A stretch of 64,000 nt of DNA from Desulfotruncus arcticus DSM 17038. Its GTDB lineage: Bacteria; Bacillota; Desulfotomaculia; Desulfotomaculales; Desulfallaceae. Each line of letters starts with the position of its first letter. The first letter of the stretch is position 1. Where the stretch lies: NCBI RefSeq assembly GCF_900113335.1, contig NZ_FOOX01000016.1, forward strand, positions 1 through 64,000, written 5' to 3'. Below the pieces are notes generated by a model that had not been told where the DNA came from, did not search any database, and was given only the letters and a program-made list of their open reading frames with translations. The position numbers were made by a program, and so were the translations under genes. Of the stretch, positions 44,717 to 52,800 are shown one piece after another.

Positions 44717-45841
44717 TTAGATTTCAATAAGCTCGTACAGTTTTGTACCTAGACCAATCTTTTCAGCATGATCAAGGCAGGTTATCCAGTTGGTTTCCGG
44801 GTGAATTGCATGGAAATGATCATGGTCGCTGCAGTTCCCGGCCGTAGCTTTCAGCTGTTCACCCAAGTAACTCCCTGAATTAGCTGGGGTTTGGTTGACC
44901 ATGTCGGCACAGGCCATATCAAGAGCTACCGGATCGAGAGACGCAAACATTCCAATATCGGGAATGATTGGCACATCATTTTCCGCATGGCAATCACAGA
45001 ATGGCGACACATCAATAACTAAGCTAATATGAAAATGCGGTCTGCCGTTTAGTACAGCATAACTATATTCAGCCATTTTTTTATTTAAAATATCATTGGA
45101 CTCATCCCATGCCGGAATAATTGCGTTAAAATTGCACGTGCCTATACATCTCCCGCACCCTACACATATGGCTTTGTCTATATTAGCGGTTTTTCCTATA
45201 AGCGAGATCGCGCTCTGCGCACAGATTTTAGCGCACGAGCCACAACCTACACAGGTTTCACTTTGTACAACAGGTTTGCCATCGCTGTGCATCTCCATTT
45301 TTCCAGATCTTGAACCACTACCCATACCGATATTTTTCAATGCGCCGCCGAATCCCGTTAGCTCATGACCTTTAAAATGAGTAAGGCTGATAATAATATC
45401 GGCATCCATAATAGCCCGGCCGATCTTTGCTTCTTTCACATATTCTCCACATGGTACAGGCACATATGCTTCATCGGTTCCTTTTAATCCGTCGGCGATA
45501 ATAACTTGACACCCGGTCGTTAGCGGGTTATAACCATTTTCATAAGCGGCATCTAAATGTTCAAGAGCGTTTTTGCGTCTTCCTACATACAAAGTATTGC
45601 AATCGGTGAGAAAAACCTTCCCACCCAGGCCTTTTATCACATCCGCAATCACTTTAGAGTAATTTGGCCGGAGAAAAGCGAGATTACCGGGTTCGCCAAA
45701 ATGAATTTTTATAGCGGTGAATTTATCCTTAAAATCAATTTGTTCAATTCCAGCTGTTTTGACCAGTTTCTCCAACTTCTGTAGTAGATTCATATTGGGC
45801 TTGGCCCGCATACTGGTAAAATAAACCTTAGACTTCATCAT
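44717..45841 (-). CDS. DUF362 protein with two [4Fe-4S] ferredoxin motifs
   Basis: The ~374-residue protein has an N-terminal DUF362 domain (KIHFGEPGNLAFLRP; SLTHFKGHELTGFGGALKNIGMG) interrupted by a 2[4Fe-4S] ferredoxin insert (CVGCGSCAKIC and CVGCGRCIGTC, about residues 190-240), and a C-terminal DUF362 part. Family members are iron-sulfur proteins of unknown reaction, common in anaerobes. ATG 45841 is 6 bases after AGGAGG. MerR lies just upstream in the same direction, and they may form an operon. Confidence 0.85.
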   Translation of the reverse strand: MMKSKVYFTSMRAKPNMNLLQKLEKLVKTAGIEQIDFKDKFTAIKIHFGEPGNLAFLRPNYSKVIADVIKGLGGKVFLTDCNTLYVGRRKNALEHLDAAYENGYNPLTTGCQVIIADGLKGTDEAYVPVPCGEYVKEAKIGRAIMDADIIISLTHFKGHELTGFGGALKNIGMGSGSRSGKMEMHSDGKPVVQSETCVGCGSCAKICAQSAISLIGKTANIDKAICVGCGRCIGTCNFNAIIPAWDESNDILNKKMAEYSYAVLNGRPHFHISLVIDVSPFCDCHAENDVPIIPDIGMFASLDPVALDMACADMVNQTPANSGSYLGEQLKATAGNCSDHDHFHAIHPETNWITCLDHAEKIGLGTKLYELIEI

Positions 45842-45891
45842 AACCATCCTCCTCTATCTTCATATAAACATATTATTCCTTCGAGCATGAC

Positions 45892-46314
45892 CTAAGTCGA
45901 CATGTTATTGATGTTGGTCACACTGTTCATTGGATTACAACAGTCCATCCCCTTGCCTGCCAGAAAATCATCATAACAGATCAGTTTTTTATTTATATTC
46001 TTTAAATAATCTTTCATTTGTTCGATTTTTTGCTCAACCGCCTGTTTATGTCGTTCTATGATTTGCCTGCGAACCTCAACGGTGTTATCGCCTTGCATGC
46101 AAAGTTCAACATAGCGTTTTATCTCACCAATAGGCATTCCGGTGTTCCGCAAGCAGCGAATTAACTTAATCCATTCAATGTCATTATCGTTAAACACCCT
46201 GTTTCCATTTTTATTTCGCGAAACAAAAGGCAGTAAGCCTTCTCTTTCGTAGTATCGAATCGTATACGCCGACAGTTCAAGCTTGTCCGCTACCTGTTTT
46301 ATTGTATACCCCAT
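45892..46314 (-). CDS. MerR-family transcriptional regulator
   Basis: The 140-residue protein has the MerR winged helix (YTIKQVADKLELSAYTIRYYEREGLLPF), the coiled-coil dimer helix and a C-terminal tail with CC (GKGMDCCNP). It resembles the AdhR/BltR group that responds to aldehydes or redox signals. A typical MerR promoter palindrome lies 35-65 bases upstream. The DUF362 gene follows after 50 bases and is a likely target. Confidence 0.85.
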   Translation of the reverse strand: MGYTIKQVADKLELSAYTIRYYEREGLLPFVSRNKNGNRVFNDNDIEWIKLIRCLRNTGMPIGEIKRYVELCMQGDNTVEVRRQIIERHKQAVEQKIEQMKDYLKNINKKLICYDDFLAGKGMDCCNPMNSVTNINNMST

Positions 46315-46348
46315 AATCTACCTCTCCCATTTGGCCTTTCATCTACCT

Positions 46349-46381
46349 TATGGTATACCCTAGAGTACACTCTAAGTCAAC
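46349..46381 (-). promoter_or_regulatory. MerR-type operator/promoter
   Basis: Read on the minus strand, TTGACTTAGAGTGTACTCTA is followed by GGGTATACC. The TAGAGT/ACTCTA dyad lies between a TTGACT -35 box and a TATACC or TACCAT -10 box, the usual layout of MerR-activated promoters with extended spacing. Confidence 0.7.
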
Positions 46382-46488
46382 ACCTACGGCGTATGATTCT
46401 TTAAATTCTCTTTAAACCATAGTGTCTTTCTAAGAAATTTCAAAGTTTGGGTTATATACTATGAGAAGTCAAATATGGGAGGGATAAT

Positions 46489-46599
46489 ATGGGTAGCGCA
46501 AAGGCCCTTGCTGCAAAATACCTACACCAAATACTCCACCAGATATGCAACATTGTTCTTTATAAAAACGCAACTGCAACAAAACCATATTTTATGTAA
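46489..46599 (+). CDS. Possible 36-residue peptide
   Basis: GGGAGGG stands 6 bases before ATG 46489; the frame encodes MGSAKALAAKYLHQILHQIC and ends at 46599. It is a good translation signal with no recognisable family, and it may be the remains of a longer gene. Confidence 0.25.
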   Translation: MGSAKALAAKYLHQILHQICNIVLYKNATATKPYFM

Positions 46600-46703
46600 A
46601 ATGGATTATAAACAGATGACAGTACCTTGTGAACTAGATATTGTTATGCTACAATATGAATGAATTGAAAAAATATTCATTCTGGATGATGGGGGTTAGT
46701 CAC

Positions 46704-47288
46704 TTGATAGATAAAAAAGCAGATATCCTTAATTCGGGAAGGGAGTTGTTCTATTCCAAAGGCTTCAAAGACACTAACGTTTCTGAGATAGCAAAGATGG
46801 CTGGGATTGGGGTAGGTACTTTTTATAACTATTACTCTTCTAAAGAGGAGCTTTTCTTAGAAGTTTATATCAAGGAAAACGAGGATCAAAAGAAGCGCAT
46901 GTTCGAATCTATTGACCTGAATGATGATCCCGTAACTTTGGTCACAAAAATAGTCACACAGAACGCCATTGAAATGAATTCAAATCTCATACTAAAGGAA
47001 TGGTATAACAGGGATCTCTTTAGTAAACTGGAGAAGTATTTTTATAAACAAGGCGGTTTCGAAAGCATTGATGAATTATCGCGCAGCGGTAAAGCAGAGT
47101 TGATTAAAAAATGGAAGGCTGAAGGAAAAATAAGGGATGATCTGGATGATGAGATGATAATCGCCATTTTCGACTCTATACCTTATATCGACATGCATAA
47201 AAGTGAAATCGGGATTCAGCATTTTCCACAGATTTTGTTTTATATAACGGAATTCATATTGAAAGGATTAACTGATTTCCAAAAATAA
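46704..47288 (+). CDS. TetR-family regulator
   Basis: The ~194-residue protein has a TetR helix-turn-helix (ILNSGRELFYSKGFKDTNVS, then GIGVGTFYNYYSSKEELF) and a helical ligand domain. TTG 46704 is favoured because GGGGG lies 8-12 bases upstream and the homology starts there; the ATG at 46641 would add residues of no known pattern. It precedes a DUF998 gene in the same direction. Confidence 0.85.
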   Translation: MIDKKADILNSGRELFYSKGFKDTNVSEIAKMAGIGVGTFYNYYSSKEELFLEVYIKENEDQKKRMFESIDLNDDPVTLVTKIVTQNAIEMNSNLILKEWYNRDLFSKLEKYFYKQGGFESIDELSRSGKAELIKKWKAEGKIRDDLDDEMIIAIFDSIPYIDMHKSEIGIQHFPQILFYITEFILKGLTDFQK

Positions 47289-47419
47289 AAAACAATACGG
47301 GAAGTTATTTTTTGCCTGAATGTGAATGAATTTATAAAATCTTCATTCGGATTTGGAGAGGATTCATAAGCGGCAAGACAATTGTGAATTTCTTAAATTA
47401 CATAGAAAGAGGTATAGAC

Positions 47420-48118
47420 ATGAATAAAATTATTAAAACACAGCCTGGCGAGGTACGCGCACTGAAGATAGTACGAAAGCTCTTACTCGTCTGCGGTATC
47501 TTGTCTTCGCTGCTCTATGTCGCCACTGATATATTTGCAGCTATGCGATGGGAGGGCTACAGCTACACCTCTCAAACCGTTAGCGAGCTGTTCGCTATCG
47601 GCGCTCCGACGAGAACTCTCGTCGTTCCGCTTTTCCTCACGTATAGCATCCTTATGATTGCATTCGGATTGGGCGTCTGGGGATCAGCCGGTCGAAAGCG
47701 CGCTCTGCGCATCGTAGGAAGCCTGCTGGTCGGAAAGGAAGTCCTTGGCTTCGTGGGGACCCTATTTGCTCCGATCCACCTGCGTGGGGTCGAGGGAACG
47801 CTTACCGATACTATGCATGCAATTGTCACGGGTGTGGGTGTTCTCTTTATTCTACTTGCCATAGGGTTCGGGGCTACGGCATTCGGAAAGCGGTTCCGCC
47901 TCTATTCGATCGGAACAATCCTGATCCTCTTCATGTTTGGCGCTTTGGCGGGTTTGGACGGTCCTCGGCTTGCGGCAAACCTGCCTACGCCGTGGATGGG
48001 GGTTTGGGAGCGCATCAACATCTTCGGTTATATGCTATGGGTAGTGGTGCTGGCCATCGCTCTCTTACGCGCCCAAGTGGAACGGCTCCAAGGTGTTGAC
48101 ACCGTAAAGGGGAAATAG
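47420..48118 (+). CDS. DUF998 membrane protein
   Basis: The ~232-residue protein has six transmembrane helices and the DUF998 pattern GYSYTSQTVSELFAIGAPTR after the first helix. Function of the family is unknown. ATG 47420 follows AGAAAGAGG. The GC-richer codon use (many CGC/GGC/CTC) differs from the AT-rich TetR gene ahead of it, hinting at separate origins. Confidence 0.8.
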   Translation: MNKIIKTQPGEVRALKIVRKLLLVCGILSSLLYVATDIFAAMRWEGYSYTSQTVSELFAIGAPTRTLVVPLFLTYSILMIAFGLGVWGSAGRKRALRIVGSLLVGKEVLGFVGTLFAPIHLRGVEGTLTDTMHAIVTGVGVLFILLAIGFGATAFGKRFRLYSIGTILILFMFGALAGLDGPRLAANLPTPWMGVWERINIFGYMLWVVVLAIALLRAQVERLQGVDTVKGK

Positions 48119-48533
48119 TGCATAATTTTGACCCGCCATCAAGAGGAGCATCAGGGACCGCTTCTCGGTTCCCAAGGCAAGGAAAATTGCGTTGCTGCTC
48201 ATATAGTGTTTGCGTTGGTGGAAATATTAAACGCCATTAAAAATCAGCTTCCCATTGGTACTATAAAAGCACAAGCAAACGATCCGAATGCACGGGTTGG
48301 ATGCTTGTGCTTATTTATACTTAACTCAGCATTAACAATGGTTAGCCAAATTTTAACTCTAAAGCTATTATATTCTAACAATGTTGCGTTACAATTAGAC
48401 AAGCAAAATTGACAGGTAAAAAAACATTAAATTAAAAACCATTATAAGTTAATAGTGGGGATACTCAGGGGGGAGGGTGGAGCTATCCGTTAAGAATCGA
48501 CTACTTAAAAAGGTTTATAGGAGGTGTTAATTC
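48119..48533 (+). terminator. Intergenic region with a terminator (48267-48312)
   Basis: AAGCACAAGCA (48267-48277) pairs with TGCTTGTGCTT (48302-48312) around a 24-base loop, followed by ATTTATA. A 94-codon frame in this stretch has no ribosome binding site and no motif. GGAGGTG at about 48520 serves the next gene. Confidence 0.6.
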
Positions 48534-49754
48534 ATGATCACCGAGGAATTTCAAAGGATATTTGCTCAAGTTGTAGACCCGGTAAAGGAAGGAAAAAGGC
48601 TGAATCTTTATAGCTTTGAGCCCGCTTTCGCAGGACCTCAGGGTGGTAGGTCCATTTATGAAAGGAGGGAAGTAATCATGCTTACCTCCAATAACTACCT
48701 GGGACTGGCGGATCACCCGGAAATTAAACAGGCCATGAAAGAAGCCGTGGACCAATTCGGTTCCAGCACCTGCGGAGCGAGGCTGCATAACGGTACAACG
48801 GTTCTGCATAAGGAGCTTGAGGAACGGTTGGCCAGTTTCCTCGGCACTGAATCGGCCCTGATTTTCAGTGCCGGATTTCTAACCAACGTCGGCACCATTT
48901 CCGCTCTGGGCGATGGAGAAACAGTGATCATTTCAGACCAGTTAAACCATATGAGCATTGTGGACGGCTACAAGCTCGCTGAAGGGAAGGTCAAGATCTT
49001 CACCCATAATGATATGGACAAGTTAAAGTATATCCTGGAACGTTCCAAGGAAGCAAAAAGGAGACTTATCGTGGTGGACGGGGTGTTCTCCATGGACGGT
49101 GATATTGCTCCTCTGGACGAGATCATTGACCTGGCCCGGGAATACGGTGCAATGGTGATGGTGGACGAGGCCCATTCCTTTGGTATTTTAGGCCCGACCG
49201 GACGGGGCACCACAGAGCATTACGGGGTGAACGCGGATATTATCATGGGTACTTTCAGCAAGGCCCTGGCCGGGGTAGGGGGCTTTATTGCCACCTCCGC
49301 CGACATCTGTGAGTACGTCAGGCACACCGCCCACGCTTACATATTTAACGCCGCTCCCCCTCCCGTGGTGGTGGCCGGGGTGATCAAAGCGCTGGAACTA
49401 ATGGAAAAAGAAAGTTGGCGGAGAGAAAAGCTGTGGCATAACACCATCCGGTTTCGTTCCGGTTTGATTCAGTTGGGATTTGATACAATGGGCAGCGTGA
49501 CTCCGGTCATCCCTATTTTTATTGGAGACGACATGAAAACCATGGTGATGTCCAGGGAACTTCTTAATGAAGGAGTTTATATTGCCTCGGCCATCTTTCC
49601 CGCCGTTCCCCGGGGCATGAGCCGGTTCCGCACCACCATTACCGCAGCCCTGGAGGACAACGATATTGACCGGGCTTTAGATGTGCTCGGAAAAGTGGCC
49701 CGCAAGGCCGGTATCATTAATCTTCGCACAGCCTGTAAGACCCCGCCCTCTTAG
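48534..49754 (+). CDS. Alpha-oxoamine synthase (BioF/KBL/SPT-like)
   Basis: Alpha-oxoamine synthases are PLP enzymes that condense an amino acid with an acyl thioester, with loss of CO2, giving an alpha-amino ketone. The 406-residue product has the family landmarks: SNNYLGLADHPEIKQAM, SSTCGARLHNGTTVLHKELE, the aspartate motif MVDEAHSFGILGPTGRG and the PLP lysine in GTFSKALAGVGG. Nothing shows which amino acid is used. It heads the synthase cluster, 110 bases before the AT-ACP-KR-DH gene. It is likely the chain-release enzyme (as Fum8 in fumonisin or serine palmitoyltransferase) rather than a biotin or threonine enzyme. Its last ~8 codons lie inside copy 2 of the hairpin repeat. Confidence 0.88.
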   Translation: MITEEFQRIFAQVVDPVKEGKRLNLYSFEPAFAGPQGGRSIYERREVIMLTSNNYLGLADHPEIKQAMKEAVDQFGSSTCGARLHNGTTVLHKELEERLASFLGTESALIFSAGFLTNVGTISALGDGETVIISDQLNHMSIVDGYKLAEGKVKIFTHNDMDKLKYILERSKEAKRRLIVVDGVFSMDGDIAPLDEIIDLAREYGAMVMVDEAHSFGILGPTGRGTTEHYGVNADIIMGTFSKALAGVGGFIATSADICEYVRHTAHAYIFNAAPPPVVVAGVIKALELMEKESWRREKLWHNTIRFRSGLIQLGFDTMGSVTPVIPIFIGDDMKTMVMSRELLNEGVYIASAIFPAVPRGMSRFRTTITAALEDNDIDRALDVLGKVARKAGIINLRTACKTPPS

Positions 49755-49845
49755 GTCGGGGATTAACAGGCTGTAAGCTCGAAATAGTGCGACTAAGGTT
49801 CAGATGGGGTCAAAACCCCACCTGAACCAAGTCTTCTTTATTAAA
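49728..49845 (+). repeat. Double-hairpin repeat, copy 2
   Basis: ACAGCCTG pairs with CAGGCTGT and CCCCG with CGGGG (49730-49775), giving a first stem of different sequence but the same architecture as copies 1 and 3. The constant linker CTCGAAATAGTGCGACTAAGG and the second hairpin (GGTTCAGATGGGG/CCCCACCTGAACC) follow. Its first stem covers the end of the oxoamine synthase gene and the second fills the gap to the megasynthase gene, where it could weaken read-through. Confidence 0.7.
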
Positions 49846-49864
49846 ATGATGGGGAGGGATTTTT

Positions 49865-52800
49865 ATGGCCGGGATGCCTGCCCGGTTACTCCAGGAGCAA
49901 AATGCACTAAGAACCGATTTTAATATAATAGATACATTGGAAAAACAGGGGATTTATATTCATTTTTCTGCTGTTGCAGGAAAGACGGCCTTTCTTTTTC
50001 CAGGCCACGGCGCTCAGTACCCCAACATGATGAGAGATCTCTTTTCAACCCAGCCAGTGGTGGAAGATACTTTCAGGCGCGCTGATGAGATATACCGGGG
50101 ACTCACGGGTGATGCCCTGACCAGCCTGATCTTTTCCCGGGATCACGATGGGGAAGAAGAGGTGCACGAGAATTTAAAAAGTCCGGAGGTTATGCAACCG
50201 GCCATTTATACGGCCAATATGGCCATGTTCTACCTTGTCGCCGACCTGGGTTTGCACGCCGATCTCTTTATTGGACACAGTTTGGGTGAGTTTGCCGCCC
50301 TGGCGGCGGGAGGCGCTGTAACCTTTGAGGATGGCCTGCGGGCTGTTTATGCCAGGGCTTGTTCAGTAAACCTGATCAACCCTGCCCAACGGGGCGCCAT
50401 GATCAGCATCCAAACCGGAGGGGACTCCGGCAGTACCGACCGGCTGCTCTCCGGGGTAAAAGGGTATTTTACCAAAAGCATCGTCAATTCTCCGGAGCAA
50501 CTGATCATTTCCGGGGCAAGTGAAGCCGTGGACCGGATTCACCAGTTGTGCCGGGAAAAAGGGATTCCTTCGATCATTTTGCCGGTTTCCCACGCCTTTC
50601 ATTCGAAACTGATGGCTGCGGCGGTGCCCTCCTTCGAGGAGAAGCTGCGGGCCTTCCGCTGGCGCAAGCCGGAAATAAAGGTGCTGTCCTCAATCCACGG
50701 GGAATACTATGACCGCCAGGTGGTGAAAGGAATGTCGTCCTTCCTGGCCAGCCAGCTTATTACTCCCTTCAACTTCCGCTCCTTGATTTTAAAGGCTTAC
50801 GACGAGGGCGTCAGGGTTTTTGTTGAAGTTGGCCCCAAGAACATCCTGTCTAAACTGGTGCGGAAAAACCTGACGGCGGATGATGTGCTGGTGGCCGGCA
50901 CCAATTTGCCTGCCTTGGGGGGTACCCCAAGTTGGAAAAGATTTTGTGTTTTTTGCAACGTACACGGCCTATTGGCGGACCGGCAGGAAATCAATCTAAT
51001 GCAAGGGTTCAAAAAAACAGTTCCGGAAAGGGGTAATAGCCAAATGACCGAAACTGGGATCAAAGAGCAACTGGTGCAGATTGTGGCCGGGAAAACCGGT
51101 TATCCCCGGCCGCTGATCCAGTTCCATAAAAAGATAGTGGTTGAATTAGGGGTGGGCCTTCTTATTTACCAGGCCATCCTTCGGGCCGTCCGGGAAAAAT
51201 TTAGCCTGTCCGAGGACGGATTTCCTCAAGATAAAGATCTTACTTTGCAGGAAATCTACGAATACCTGGCGGCAAGATTCCTGGAACAGCCTGGTACTGC
51301 CGCCGAAACGACGGCAAGTGCCGGGAAAGCGGTAGAACAGCAGGAGATCGAGCAGGTTGTGCTGGCGGCATTTGTGGAAAAGACGGGATATCCCCGGGAG
51401 ATGCTGGAGCCCGACCTGGACCTGGAGGCCGACCTGGGTATCGACTCGGTGAAGCAGGCGGAAATCTTCGGCTACCTGAAGGACAAGTACACCCTGGTGG
51501 TAAGTGAGGAAGTAAAGTTAAAGGATCTCAATACCATCGGGAAAATTGTGGAATTCGTCGCCGGCCTGATGCATGCGGCTCCCGCGCTACGCCAAGAAGA
51601 AAAGGAAAGCGCCGGGGCGCCATCCTCCATACTGCCACTGGTAGACCCGGGGCAGGTGGAACAACTGGTAATAGACGCCATGGCGGAAAAGACGGGGTAT
51701 CCCCGGGAAATGCTGGAGCCCGACCTGGACCTGGAGGCCGACCTGGGCATCGACTCGGTGAAGCAGGCGGAAATCTTCGGCCAGCTGCAGGAAGCCTACC
51801 GTTTTACCACCAGCAAGGAGATCAAGCTCAAAGATTTAAATACCATCCGGAAGATTACTGATTTCATCATCGCGACTCTCGGCACAAACACAGTGCAAAC
51901 CCCGGCAGAGCCTGCGCCTGCAGAGTCCCCCCTTTATAAAAGACTGGCAGTAAAAGAGCAAATCGAAACGGCCTTGCGTTATGTTCCCCTTCCCATGGAA
52001 CAGCCTTTCCCTTCCTCTCCCGCCAGCGGTATGTTTACGGTGCGGGGGAAAAAGATCCTGGTCATGGCGGACCGGACCGGTGAGGTGGCCGGCCGGCTGA
52101 TTTCCGAATTGCGGCGCAAAGGGGCCCAAGTCTACGCGGCAGTGCCGGAGGGTATGGCCCTGGAAGCAGATAAAACCATCCCCGCCTCCTTTGACCGGGA
52201 CGATTCCCTGCAGGCCGTTTTTGCCGCCTTGCAAGAGGAGTCCGGGGGAATCCAGTCGGTCATCAATCTTTACCCGCTGGTAAAAGACTTCTCCCTTTTT
52301 GAGGCGTCCGGGGAAGAATGGGAAAGGGAAGTGGGCAGCCAGTTCAACGTTAATTTCCTGGCCGCCAGGGCATTTTACAAGGACCTGCAAGCCTTGCCGG
52401 CCGGCGCCGGTGGATATTTTGCCGCCACCAACACCGGCGGGGTCTTCGGCCTGGAGGCGACCGCCGGACAAAATCCCTTGGGCGGACTCACTGCAGGCTT
52501 TGTTAAAAGCCTGCAGAAGGAACTGCCCAACCTGGCGGCCAAAGTGGTGGACTTCCCGGCCGAAGAAGCGCCCGAGACCATTGCTCAGGTTTTTGGGGAA
52601 GAAATAGAGCTGCCGGAAGACCACCTGGAAATCGGGTATACCGCCGGCGGGCGCAAAATTATCCAAGTGTTGCCGGTAGCGCTGCAGCCGGGTCAACATC
52701 AGGTTCCGTTATCTATTGACCGGTCAAGTGTGATCCTGGTTTCCGGAGGCGGCCGGGGAATCATCTTTGAGTGCCTTAAAGGCCTTTGCGCATTGTGTCA

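Noticed and set aside
48128..48412. 94-codon frame before the oxoamine synthase
   Set aside because: Runs through a terminator hairpin, no ribosome binding site, no motif.
48534..49754. Oxoamine synthase as a biotin (BioF) or threonine (KBL) enzyme
   Set aside because: No biotin or threonine genes are nearby and the gene heads a carrier-protein synthase cluster, so a role in chain release is more likely; sequence alone cannot exclude the other substrates.
49796..49838. Second hairpin of repeat copy 2 as an operon-ending terminator
   Set aside because: It is terminator-like, but the T-run is broken and the same hairpin occurs in the other repeat copies; the genes on both sides are functionally linked, so I treat it as part of the repeat with possible attenuation only.
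51836..52699. 287-codon minus-strand frame opposite the megasynthase
   Set aside because: Shadow frame created by high GC content; the + strand is clearly coding.
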